From positions 35,888-99,887 of the forward strand of contig PKCS01000044.1 of NCBI GenBank assembly GCA_002862305.1: a stretch of DNA of 64,000 bases, read 5' to 3'. Source of the DNA: Phycisphaerae bacterium (GTDB taxonomy: Bacteria > Planctomycetota > Phycisphaerae > Phycisphaerales > SM1A02). Below, piece after piece: positions 47,476 through 56,160 of this stretch. The position numbers and the translations under genes were made by a program. The first letter of the stretch is position 1; each line of letters starts with the position of its first letter. The notes under the pieces are model-generated. The model saw only the letters and a list, made by a program, of their open reading frames with translations, was not told the DNA's origin and did not search any database.

Positions 47476-49818
47476 TCAACCGGTCCACGACGCGAGCAGG
47501 ATCGCGATGTCCGCCCCGTTCACGGAACCGTTCCCGTCGAGGTCCTCCGGGCATCCCTCGCAGGGTCCCCAGACCGCGAGCAGGATCGCGATGTCCGCCC
47601 CGTTCACGGAACCGTTCCCGTCGAGGTCCCCGGGCAGCCCGCCCGGACACCCGCTGGTGACCACCCGGACGCGATCCACCGCGGCCTCGACCACCGACCC
47701 GGGGTCGTTGTCCGAGCAGAGGAACCGAAGGCGCACCCCGTCGGTGTCCCCCACGTAGTCCGCGATGGGGAACAGTTCCCGGCTCCAGCCGGTCTGGGCG
47801 CTGTCGCCGTTCGACCGACTGAACAGCGGGCTCCACGTCGCGCCGTCGTCCCCGGAGATCTCGACCACGAAGACGTCGTCGTATTCGGTGTTGTTCCCGC
47901 TGGTGTTGTCGTACCACCACGAGAACCCGATCGACGCCGATCCGTCCTCGACCGGATATCGCGGGGAGGTCAGGAGGGTGGTCCCCCCGTCGACGTCGAA
48001 CTGGCAGGCGAACTCCGAAGGCCCGTTGCCGGTCAGCCAGCAGGTCCCGCTGCCGTCGTCGTCCGAATCAGGCGCGCTGCAGTCCGAGACCGAGACCGCG
48101 TCCGTGGAGGGCACGGCTCGCTGCCACCCGCCCGCGGTGAGTCCCGCGCCGTTGGTGACCTGCCAGCCCGCGTCGGTCTCGAGGTCGTCCTCGACCAGCA
48201 CGCTGGTGGACGCGGCGCTGGTGGTCAGGCCGCCCTCCCGGGGCCAGACGAACGACGCTCCCGAGGAGTCCTGGATCCGGAGTCGTGACTCGATGCTCTC
48301 CCCGCAGGCCAGCGCGGGGAGCGCCCCCACCCAGCGTCCTCCCCCGAAGGTGGAGAGCTGGGTCGTCGCGCCCGGGGTCAGGAGGCTGACCGCGGTGATC
48401 GTCGCGTTGCGATTCCAGGTCGGGGCGATGTCGACCGAGACCTCCGCGGCTTCGTCGACCTCGACCGTCTCGGGCCAGCCACCGGGCAGGGAGACGAACA
48501 CCCGCTGGCGGACCATCTCCCCGAGCACCTTGAACGCCCGGAGCATCTCGAGCCCGGTCGGCACGATCTGGGCCGCGGGGAGGATGAAGCCGAACTGGCC
48601 GGTGTCGCGGAGTTCGGGGGTGTAGGAGATCGTGTTGGCGGCGTCGTAGGACCAGTCGTCCGCCGCTCCGGAGGCGACGTACAGGGAGTGCGCAGGTTCC
48701 GGGATGTAGATGCTTCCCTCGTAGCTCTCGATGGCCTGCACGAGGTCGATCGCCAGTTCCGCGTGCAGAAGTCCCTCGGATCCGGGGGGGATCGACTCCT
48801 GGTACCCGTAGGGATAGAGCATGAGCTGGGAGTAGCAATGCACGTCCACGTGGGCGGCGATCTCCGGCCGTGCGAGGATGTAGTCCCGGAGCGCGCGGGT
48901 CTCGGGCTCGCTGAACGCACTGGTTCCCCGGTAGATGTCCGAGGCGGTGTTCCCGCTCGAGCCCGGTCCACCGAAGTTCGCATCGAAGTTCCGGTTGCAG
49001 TCGACCCCGAAGGTTCCGTCCCCGTTGTTTCGACGGTTCTTCCGCCACAGGCGGTTCTGGTCCCATGAATAGGCGTAGCCGTCCGGATTCAGCACCGGGA
49101 TCAGGTGCCACCGGAGCTCCTGCATGAGCGGCGTGATCTCCGGATCGGAGCCGTACCCCTCGAGCAGGGACCGGGCGAGCCAGCAGACCGTCATGGGCGA
49201 GACCCATTCCCGGGAGTGGGCCATCCCATTGATGCACACCCCGCGCTTCTCCAGGTCGACCGGGGCGGTGATCTGGTAGGCCCAGATCGGGCGACCCTCG
49301 ATCGAGGTCCCCGCCTGGCTCCGCGTGATCAGTTCCGGGTAGGCCACGAGCAGCTGGTCGAACCAGGCGTCGATCTCCTCGACCCTCCGGAAGTCATCGA
49401 AGAAGTCGGCGCCGCCCGCGAGGGTCCCCGTCCCCGCACCCGGCAACCACCTGTGGTTCTCGTGCCACAGCTTCTCCTCGTCGATCAGTTTCTGGACGTC
49501 GGGTATCAGGACCTCGAAGGGGATCCCGCTCTCCTCGAGCGCGCCCATCCGGTCCGGCGGGATCCGGAAGTCGAGGGTGGCCAGTCCCACGGATTCGCTC
49601 CAGCAGTCCGGGGACAGGACCATCATGGTGGTGAGCTTGCGGATGGTGTCGATCTCCACCCGGACCACCGCGTGGCCGTCGAAGCGCACCGGTCGCTGCT
49701 CGCCCACCGGGTCCGGCGCCACCTGCGCCGCCGCAGGAACCACGAGGCCGAACATCGCGAGCGGCGTGGCGAGGATGACCTCGAGCATTCCCGGCAGCCG
49801 TGACTGGCTGTTCCTCAT
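47476..49818 (-). CDS. Secreted M14 zinc carboxypeptidase with two C-terminal dockerin-like repeats
   Basis: 780 residues. Signal peptide; propeptide-like region; M14 domain with zinc ligands in MAHSREWVSP and DVHCYSQLM, substrate residues in LNPDGYAYSW and DCNRNFDANFGG, and catalytic Glu in ISYTPELRDTGQFGF. A beta-sandwich region (residues ~500-720) follows. Last come two copies of DLDGNGSVNGADIAILL, 28 residues apart, a C-terminal unit common in Phycisphaerae secreted proteins. The DNA of the two units is an exact 55-base repeat. AAAGGG precedes the ATG. Divergent from the DUF1592 gene, with 195 bases between. Confidence 0.92.
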   Translation of the reverse strand: MRNSQSRLPGMLEVILATPLAMFGLVVPAAAQVAPDPVGEQRPVRFDGHAVVRVEIDTIRKLTTMMVLSPDCWSESVGLATLDFRIPPDRMGALEESGIPFEVLIPDVQKLIDEEKLWHENHRWLPGAGTGTLAGGADFFDDFRRVEEIDAWFDQLLVAYPELITRSQAGTSIEGRPIWAYQITAPVDLEKRGVCINGMAHSREWVSPMTVCWLARSLLEGYGSDPEITPLMQELRWHLIPVLNPDGYAYSWDQNRLWRKNRRNNGDGTFGVDCNRNFDANFGGPGSSGNTASDIYRGTSAFSEPETRALRDYILARPEIAAHVDVHCYSQLMLYPYGYQESIPPGSEGLLHAELAIDLVQAIESYEGSIYIPEPAHSLYVASGAADDWSYDAANTISYTPELRDTGQFGFILPAAQIVPTGLEMLRAFKVLGEMVRQRVFVSLPGGWPETVEVDEAAEVSVDIAPTWNRNATITAVSLLTPGATTQLSTFGGGRWVGALPALACGESIESRLRIQDSSGASFVWPREGGLTTSAASTSVLVEDDLETDAGWQVTNGAGLTAGGWQRAVPSTDAVSVSDCSAPDSDDDGSGTCWLTGNGPSEFACQFDVDGGTTLLTSPRYPVEDGSASIGFSWWYDNTSGNNTEYDDVFVVEISGDDGATWSPLFSRSNGDSAQTGWSRELFPIADYVGDTDGVRLRFLCSDNDPGSVVEAAVDRVRVVTSGCPGGLPGDLDGNGSVNGADIAILLAVWGPCEGCPEDLDGNGSVNGADIAILLASWTG
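47491..47629. repeat. Two exact 55-bp direct repeats, period 84 bp
   Basis: 47491-47545 and 47575-47629 are identical. They encode the two C-terminal DLDGNGSVNGADIAILL units of the carboxypeptidase. Identity at silent positions points to recent duplication or gene conversion. Confidence 0.95.
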
Positions 49819-50013
49819 CTGGTGCCCTTTCGTGGCCGTCGATTCCGGCGGGTCGCGTTCCGCGGAAGCCGTCGGGGGTGGGGGGGTGAGCAAGACAATA
49901 GTCCCCCGAATCCCGGGCCCGGGCAAACCTTTCTTCCCGTGAAATGGGAACTTCCCCCGCCCCAGGCCCCATTCGTTGATTGTGCGCCCCCCAAGCGGTA
50001 GCCTCGGGCCCAG

Positions 50014-52260
50014 ATGATCGTGATCGCCTTCCTCATCCTTCATCTGGGACTCCAGGACAGCGCCCCGCACTCCCTCCGCGAATTCGTGCAGGCCTGGTGC
50101 ATCGACTGCCACGAGGAGCCGCGTGCGAAGGCGGATCTCGACCTCGCGGTCCTGATGGACCGGGTCGATGCCGGCGAGATGCCGGATTCGCTCTCGAGGA
50201 TGCTGGACCGGCTGGTTCGTCGCGACATGCCTCCGCCCGGCTTCGATCGACCCCCGGATTCCGAGTACCGGGCGGTGGTCGAGGGGCTGGAACAGGCGCT
50301 CCGCGACCATGCCGCGCTCCAGCCCGATCGCCCGCGGGGCACGATCGCGCGTCGCCTCAACCGGCACGAGTTCGGGAACACCGTGCGCGACCTGCTGGAA
50401 CTCGACTTCGACGCCGAGGACTGGCTCCCGGTCGACGAGATCAGCAACGGCTTCGACAACAGCGGCGACGTGCTCTCGGTCTCCCCGCTGCTGCTGGAGA
50501 AGTACTTCACGATCGCCGAACTCCTGGCCCGTCGATCGTTCCCGCTCCCGGGTCGCGCCACTCCCGAGCGGCTGGTCCGACGCGGCGGGGACCTTTCGGG
50601 CTCCGGCAAGGTGGCACGTCGCGGGGATGGCTGGTGGATGAGCTCACGAGCCACGGTTCGCGGCGAGTTCGTTCTCGATGCCCCGGGCCCCTACACCCTG
50701 CGCGTGGTGGTCAGTCCGCAACAGGCGGGGCCGGACCCGGTGCGCATGGCGATCTCGCTCGACGGTGCGCGCCTGGGGGTGGTGGAGGTGACCGGGGCGT
50801 CCGGCGAGCCCTTCGTGATCGAGCTCGAGCATCGACTTGACGAGGGCGCCCACGTGCTGGCCGCCTCATTCGTCAACGACTACTACCGCCCGGAGGATCC
50901 CGATCCATCCCAGCGCGACCGCAACGTGATGGTCGAGTCCCTGGAGCTCGAGGGTCCGCACGAATCCTCGTTCCCCTCGCGCGCCCAGCGCCGGCTGATC
51001 GATCGATTCGGTCCGCTGCGCGGTCCCGCGACCCTCCGCTCGATCGTCCAGGAGCTCGCGGATCGATCCTTCCGACGTCCCGTCGAGCCGGGATTCGTCG
51101 ACCAGTTGCTGGACCTCGGCCCCCCCGGTGATCCTCCCTGGTTGCGGGTGCGGGATGCGGTCACCGCCCTGCTGGTCCATCCGAGGTTCCTCTTCCGCAT
51201 CGAACCCCAGGACGCCGACGACCCGGGCGGTCGTCCGCTCGACGACTGGGAGATCGCCACCCGGCTGTCGTACTTCCTCTGGTCCACCATGCCGGACGAC
51301 TCGTTGCGCCGTGCCGCCGCGAGCGGGGAACTCACGACCCCCTCCGGGCTCGCTCGGGAGGTCGATCGGATGCTCGCCGACGAACGGATCCGTGCGCTGG
51401 GCGACCACTTCGCGAGCCAGTGGCTCCAGATCCGGACCCTGCCGGAACTGCGGCCCGCCGAGTCGCTCTTCCCGGGGGTGGGGCCCTCGCTGCTCTCCGC
51501 GATGCACGAGGAGACCCGACGCTTCTTCAGCGAGATGATCGCCGAGGACCTCCCGATCACCAGCCTGCTCGACGCGGACTGGACCTGGCTGAACCCCGAG
51601 CTCGCCCAGCACTACGGGATACCGGGGATCGATTCCGGCGGCTTCCGGAAGGTCGCGCTGGAGGGGGACGAGCAGTCGACCGGGATCCTGCGGCACGCGA
51701 GCATCCTCCTCGCCACCAGCAATCCGACCCGGACCTCCCCGGTCAAGCGGGGGAAGTGGGTCCTGGAGGCGCTCCTCGACGATGCCCCGCCACCTCCGCC
51801 GCCCGGCATCCCCAACCTCCCGGAGGAAAGCCACCTCGCCGAGGGAGCGAGCCTGCGCAAGGTGCTCGAGCAGCATCGCGCCGACCCCAACTGCGCCGCC
51901 TGCCACCTGAGGATGGATGCCCTCGGCTTCTCGCTGGAGGGATTCGACGCGGTCGGTCGATCCAGGACCATGGAGGTCAACGGCATGCCCATCGACGATC
52001 GAGGCGAGCTCCCCGACGGGACGGTGGTCGCAGGCGCCCCCGGCCTTCGCGACCAGCTGCTCCAGGGCGACTCCCTGCGTCGATTCCGCCGCACCCTGCT
52101 CAAGAACCTCCTGGTGTACGCCCTCGGCCGGGAGGTCGACCATCGCGACGACCCCCAGCTGGTCGAACTCGCCTCGCGACTCGGGAACCGGGCGACCCTG
52201 CGTCGCATGGTCGTCGAAATCACCCGCAGCCGATCATTTCTCCACCGTTCCGGCACCTGA
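50014..52260 (+). CDS. DUF1592-family secreted c-type cytochrome-like protein
   Basis: 748 residues. A very short signal, then heme-binding CIDCH (~29-33), DUF1587 (RRLNRHEFGNTVRDLLELDF ... NGFDNSGDVLSVSPLLLEKYF), a carbohydrate-module-like segment, DUF1595 (QELADRSFRRPVEPG), DUF1592 (PRFLFRIEP ... RLSYFLWSTMPDDSLRRAA), DUF1588 (ILLATSNPTRTSPVKRGKWVLE) and DUF1585 (DDRGELPDGTVVAGAPGLRD). This planctomycete family is paired with DUF1552 proteins and is presumed to process polysaccharides or alcohols oxidatively; no reaction is proven. TAGCCT lies nine bases before the ATG. Confidence 0.9.
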   Translation: MIVIAFLILHLGLQDSAPHSLREFVQAWCIDCHEEPRAKADLDLAVLMDRVDAGEMPDSLSRMLDRLVRRDMPPPGFDRPPDSEYRAVVEGLEQALRDHAALQPDRPRGTIARRLNRHEFGNTVRDLLELDFDAEDWLPVDEISNGFDNSGDVLSVSPLLLEKYFTIAELLARRSFPLPGRATPERLVRRGGDLSGSGKVARRGDGWWMSSRATVRGEFVLDAPGPYTLRVVVSPQQAGPDPVRMAISLDGARLGVVEVTGASGEPFVIELEHRLDEGAHVLAASFVNDYYRPEDPDPSQRDRNVMVESLELEGPHESSFPSRAQRRLIDRFGPLRGPATLRSIVQELADRSFRRPVEPGFVDQLLDLGPPGDPPWLRVRDAVTALLVHPRFLFRIEPQDADDPGGRPLDDWEIATRLSYFLWSTMPDDSLRRAAASGELTTPSGLAREVDRMLADERIRALGDHFASQWLQIRTLPELRPAESLFPGVGPSLLSAMHEETRRFFSEMIAEDLPITSLLDADWTWLNPELAQHYGIPGIDSGGFRKVALEGDEQSTGILRHASILLATSNPTRTSPVKRGKWVLEALLDDAPPPPPPGIPNLPEESHLAEGASLRKVLEQHRADPNCAACHLRMDALGFSLEGFDAVGRSRTMEVNGMPIDDRGELPDGTVVAGAPGLRDQLLQGDSLRRFRRTLLKNLLVYALGREVDHRDDPQLVELASRLGNRATLRRMVVEITRSRSFLHRSGT

Positions 52261-52284
52261 TCTGCGAACATGGGAGCCACTGCC

Positions 52285-53661
52285 ATGCACCCGAACGAGT
52301 CCAACCGGATCGACCGACGCACCGTCCTCCGAGGAATGGGTGCCGCGATCGCCCTGCCCTGGCTGGAGGTCATGACCCCGGATCGCTTCGCGGCGGCCGG
52401 TTCCCTGCTCTCGCCCGTCACCCCGGCCGCGGCCTCCCCGCTCCGTTGCGCGTTCCTCTTCATCCCCAACGGGGTGGACGTGGACGGCTGGTACTGTTCC
52501 GGCGAGGGTGCCGACTACCAGCTCTCCGGGGGGCTCGCCCCGCTCGCCCCGATGCGCGAGAAGTTCAGCATCCTCGCCGGCCTCGACCATCGGAACGCCA
52601 AGGCGCTGGGCGACGGGCCGGGAGACCACGCGCGCTCCGCAGCCTGCTTCCTGACCGGTGCCCACCCCTACAAGACCGCCGGGCGGGACCTCCAGGTGGG
52701 CGTCTCCGTCGATCAGTTCGCGGCCCGGCACGTGGGCGGCGCGACCACCCTCCCCTCCCTCGAGATCGGCTGCGAGCCCGCCCTGCAGTCCGGCAACTGC
52801 GATTCGGGCTACTCCTGTGCCTACAGCGCGAACATCTCCTGGCGATCCGAATCCCAGCCCAACCTCAAGGAGATCAGGCCCCGCGACGTCTTCGAGCGCC
52901 TCTTCGGCTTCGGCCCCGCGAGGGAGGCCGCGCCCGCCCGGCAGCGTCGCCTCGCCACCCGGAAGTCGATCCTCGACTTCGTGCGCGAGGACACCCGACG
53001 GCTCGTTGACCGTCTCGGGTCGGATGATCGCCACCGGCTCGGGGAGTACACCGAGAGCGTCCGCGCGGTCGAGCGACGCATCCAGCGCTACGAAAGCGAG
53101 ACCCTGGATCCCGAGGCCTTCGAGTCCAGCCGCCCCGTCGCCGGGATCCCCGCCGACTACCGCGAGCACGTCTCGCTGATGAACGACATGCTGGTGCTCG
53201 CGTTCCGCATCGACCAGACCCGCATCGCCTCGTTCATGCTGGCCAACGAGGGCTCGAACCGGAGGTATCCGTTCATCGGGGTCGACGAGGGGCACCACCA
53301 CCTCTCCCACCACAAGGGGGATCCCGCGATGATCGACAAGATCCGTCGGATCAACCACTACCAGAGCGAGGTCCTGCTGGACCTGCTCACCAAGATGGAA
53401 TCCGTGAAGGAGCACGACGGCACCCTGCTGGACAACTCCATGCTGCTGTTCGGGAGCGCCATCGCCGACGGCAACCGGCACAACCACGACGACCTGCCGG
53501 TGATCCTCGCGGGCGGGGGCCGGGGGACCCTGTCCCCGGGACGACTGGTGCGCCACGATCCCGGAACCCCGATGTGCAACCTCTTCGTCTCGATGCTGCA
53601 GCGGATGGGGGTGGACGCCGATTCCTTCGGTGACTCCAACGGGGCCCTCCAGACCATCTGA
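52285..53661 (+). CDS. DUF1552 protein, Tat-exported partner of the DUF1592 protein
   Basis: 458 residues. Twin-arginine signal DRRTVLRGMGAAIALPWL. The family body has CAFLFIPNGVDVDGWY, KFSILAGLDHRNAKALGDG with GDHARSAACFLTGA, and NSMLLFGSAIADGNRHNHDDLP. GGGAG sets the ATG at 52285 rather than 52270. It lies 24 bases after the DUF1592 gene and is almost always found beside one; the pair is presumed to act as a periplasmic complex. The sulfatase-like fold of DUF1552 is known from profile matches, but its substrate is not. Confidence 0.9.
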   Translation: MHPNESNRIDRRTVLRGMGAAIALPWLEVMTPDRFAAAGSLLSPVTPAAASPLRCAFLFIPNGVDVDGWYCSGEGADYQLSGGLAPLAPMREKFSILAGLDHRNAKALGDGPGDHARSAACFLTGAHPYKTAGRDLQVGVSVDQFAARHVGGATTLPSLEIGCEPALQSGNCDSGYSCAYSANISWRSESQPNLKEIRPRDVFERLFGFGPAREAAPARQRRLATRKSILDFVREDTRRLVDRLGSDDRHRLGEYTESVRAVERRIQRYESETLDPEAFESSRPVAGIPADYREHVSLMNDMLVLAFRIDQTRIASFMLANEGSNRRYPFIGVDEGHHHLSHHKGDPAMIDKIRRINHYQSEVLLDLLTKMESVKEHDGTLLDNSMLLFGSAIADGNRHNHDDLPVILAGGGRGTLSPGRLVRHDPGTPMCNLFVSMLQRMGVDADSFGDSNGALQTI

Positions 53662-53680
53662 CGAAGTCCGGCCCACCGGG

Positions 53681-53686
53681 TATGCT
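53681..53686 (+). promoter_or_regulatory. -10 element of the DUF1080 gene
   Basis: TATGCT with exactly six bases to the ATG at 53693. Confidence 0.45.
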
Positions 53687-53692
53687 CAGCGC

Positions 53693-54406
53693 ATGAGGAA
53701 CCACACGCTGCTGCTGCCCTTCATCGCTCTGCTGGGTCTCCTGGCCTGCTCCGGCCCGGCACAGGAGAAGCCCGCGCCGGATCCCGCCGTCAAGTCGGCG
53801 GATCCCCGCGGCGAACCGGTCCTCGGCGATCCCGTCGAACTCTTCAACGGTTCGAACCTCGACAACTGGACGGCCTTCTTCATCGGCGGCTCGACCGATC
53901 CTTCCGAGGCGTTCCGGGTCGAGGACGGGCTTCTGAAGTGCAAGGGCCTCCCGATCGGCTACATACGGACCCGGGCCCGGTACGAGTCCTTCCGGCTGGT
54001 CGTGGAGTGGCGGTTCGACCCGGATTCCGGCGGGGGGAACAGCGGGGTGCTCATGCGCCTCGACGGTCCGGACACCGTGTGGCCGAAGTCGATCGAGGCC
54101 CAGCTGAACTCGGGTGATGCGGGGGACATCTGGAACATCGGCGACTTCCCGATGAAGACCGTGCAGGAGCGGGTCTCCGGACGTCGAACCAAGAAGAGCG
54201 CACCCAGCAACGAGAAGCCGCTCGGACAGTGGAACCGATACGAGATCACCCTCGACGGGGGCGAGCTCGAGCTCAAGGTGAACGGACTGGTGCAGAACAC
54301 CGCCACCGGCTGCGCCCTCGTGAAGGGATCCATCGCCCTCCAGTCGGAGGGGGTGCCGATCGAGTTCCGGAAGGTCACCCTCCGACCCATCACCGGTCAC
54401 GAGTGA
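53693..54406 (+). CDS. DUF1080 (3-keto-disaccharide hydrolase-like) lipoprotein
   Basis: 237 residues. Lipobox LLAC. The body is a concanavalin-like jelly roll: FNGSNLDNWTAFFIG, FRVEDGLLKCKG, LVVEWRFDPDSGGGNSGVLMR, IEAQLNSGDAGDIWN, GQWNRYEITLDGG, GSIALQSEGVPIEFRKV. Some DUF1080 members cleave 3-keto sugars; others bind glycans. Together with the upstream DUF1592/DUF1552 pair, a role in oxidised-sugar processing is plausible. No ribosome site, but TATGCT lies six bases before the ATG. Confidence 0.87.
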   Translation: MRNHTLLLPFIALLGLLACSGPAQEKPAPDPAVKSADPRGEPVLGDPVELFNGSNLDNWTAFFIGGSTDPSEAFRVEDGLLKCKGLPIGYIRTRARYESFRLVVEWRFDPDSGGGNSGVLMRLDGPDTVWPKSIEAQLNSGDAGDIWNIGDFPMKTVQERVSGRRTKKSAPSNEKPLGQWNRYEITLDGGELELKVNGLVQNTATGCALVKGSIALQSEGVPIEFRKVTLRPITGHE

Positions 54407-54416
54407 CCGGCGGACC

Positions 54417-55835
54417 GTGAAGTTCGACGTCGAACAAACCCAGTTCCGGACCGCGATGCTGTTCATCGGTCCCGCGCTCTCCCTCCTGACCGGGGTCCTG
54501 CTGCACCTGTCCGGCCAGCCGGGACCGGTCTGCTGGGTCGCCGCCACCACCGTGCTCTGCGCGGCCTGGTGGGTCACCGAGCCGATCCCCATCCCCGCCA
54601 CCTCCCTGATCCCCCTGGCGATGCTGCCGCTCTCCGGGGTGCTGGACCGCGCCAGCGTGGCGAATGCCTACGGCCACTACCTGATCCTGCTGTTGCTGGG
54701 TGGCTTCATGCTCTCGAGGGCGATGGAGAAGTCCGGGGCGCACGAGAAGCTCGCGCTGCTGATCATGCGGATCGTCGGTTCCGACAGTCCCCGACGACTG
54801 GTCCTGGGGATGATGGTCGCGACCGCGCTGGTCTCGATGTGGGTGAGCAACACCGCCACCACCCTGGCGATGCTCCCCGTGGCCCTGGCGATCCTGAAGG
54901 TGCTGCGCGACGACCGCGTCGCGGTGCCGCTGCTTCTGGGGATCGCCTTCGCCGCCAACATCGGCGGCATCGGCACGCCCATCGGCACCCCCCCCAACCT
55001 CATCTTCATGGGGGCCTTCGACGAGCTCATCGAGCAGGGGGCGGATCCGCAGCTCACCCCCTGGTCCTTCTCCCGGTGGATGTTGATCGGCATCCCGGTG
55101 GTGGTCGTGTTCCTGCCGCTGATGTGGTTGTGGCTGACCCGCGGACTCTCCGGGGGCGTTGGCATCCCCCTCCCCGAGCCGACCTCCTGGACCACCGCCC
55201 AGCGGCGGGTGCTCGTGGTCTTCGCGATCACCGCCACGCTCTGGATCTTCAGGTCCAACCCCGGGGGCGGCTGGGCCGGCCTCCTGGGGGCCGAGCCGCG
55301 CCAGATCGGTGATTCGACCATCGCCGCCCTCATGGTGGTGGTGATGTTCCTGGTCCCCGACGGCAACCGGTCGCGTCTGCTCGACTGGAAGAGCGCCTCC
55401 ACCATCCCCTGGGGGATCCTGCTGCTGTTCGGGGGAGGCATCGCCCTGGCCCGGGGCTTCGTCGCCTCGGGCCTGAGCGACCTGATCGCCGGCCAGCTGG
55501 TCGGGATCACCGAGTTCCCGGTGTTCCTGATGATCCTGATCATCTGCCTGCTGGTCACCTTCCTGACCGAGGTCACCAGCAACACCGCGATCACGGTCCT
55601 CCTGATGCCCATCCTCGCCAGCGTCGCGCAGGCCGCGCAGATGGATCCCGCGCAACTCATGATCCCCGCGGCGATGAGCGCCTCCTGCGCCTTCATGATG
55701 CCGGTGGCCACCGCACCCAACGCCGTCGTCTACAGCACCGGGCTGATCCCCATGCGCCGCATGAACCTCGAGGGTCTGTCCCTCAACCTCGGTGGCGCCC
55801 TCCTGATCACCAGCGTCTGTTATCTGGCCCTCTAG
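54417..55835 (+). CDS. DASS/SLC13-family transporter
   Basis: 472 residues, about 11-12 helices. Two SNT signatures, SMWVSNTATTLAMLP and EVTSNTAITVLLMP, with PIGTPPNLIFM and TEPIPIPATSLIPLAMLPL typical of sodium-coupled dicarboxylate and sulfate carriers. A GTG start ten bases after the DUF1080 stop suggests co-transcription. Substrate (succinate, citrate, sulfate) cannot be decided from sequence. Identity of the family is secure. Confidence 0.92.
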   Translation: MKFDVEQTQFRTAMLFIGPALSLLTGVLLHLSGQPGPVCWVAATTVLCAAWWVTEPIPIPATSLIPLAMLPLSGVLDRASVANAYGHYLILLLLGGFMLSRAMEKSGAHEKLALLIMRIVGSDSPRRLVLGMMVATALVSMWVSNTATTLAMLPVALAILKVLRDDRVAVPLLLGIAFAANIGGIGTPIGTPPNLIFMGAFDELIEQGADPQLTPWSFSRWMLIGIPVVVVFLPLMWLWLTRGLSGGVGIPLPEPTSWTTAQRRVLVVFAITATLWIFRSNPGGGWAGLLGAEPRQIGDSTIAALMVVVMFLVPDGNRSRLLDWKSASTIPWGILLLFGGGIALARGFVASGLSDLIAGQLVGITEFPVFLMILIICLLVTFLTEVTSNTAITVLLMPILASVAQAAQMDPAQLMIPAAMSASCAFMMPVATAPNAVVYSTGLIPMRRMNLEGLSLNLGGALLITSVCYLAL

Positions 55836-55934
55836 TCGGCATCCCGGGAGATCACCCCGACTCCATCCATTCCTCTTGGATACCGGGCGATCCTTCCGAT
55901 ATGATGTCCGTCCACGAGACGAACGGAGACCCCC

Positions 55935-56093
55935 TTGGACGAGTCGAACACTTCATTCCTGGTGCTGGTGGCCCTCGGCGCGACGGTCGGCCTGATCCTC
56001 GGTGGCGTGTCCCTGTTCTTCGTCACCGTGCTCTGGCGGAGCATCGAGGAGGTCCCCGAGGACCCCGAATCCGATCCCGACCAGAACGACTGA
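55935..56093 (+). CDS. Small single-pass membrane protein
   Basis: 52 residues from a TTG start with CGGAGA six bases upstream. SFLVLVALGATVGLILGGVS and following Phe/Val residues form one helix, then WRSIEEVPEDPESDPDQND, an acidic tail. Third positions are almost all G/C, supporting coding. It resembles small stress- or complex-associated membrane proteins in size only. No family recognised. Confidence 0.62.
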   Translation: MDESNTSFLVLVALGATVGLILGGVSLFFVTVLWRSIEEVPEDPESDPDQND

Positions 56094-56160
56094 TCCCCGC
56101 CCGGCACACGGTCCCCCGGCAAGTGCTAGCCTGACCGCTCCCTCCAGGAAGGTGCTCTGC

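Noticed and set aside
47491..47629. CRISPR-like repeat
   Set aside because: Only two units, in frame within a coding region, encoding protein repeats.
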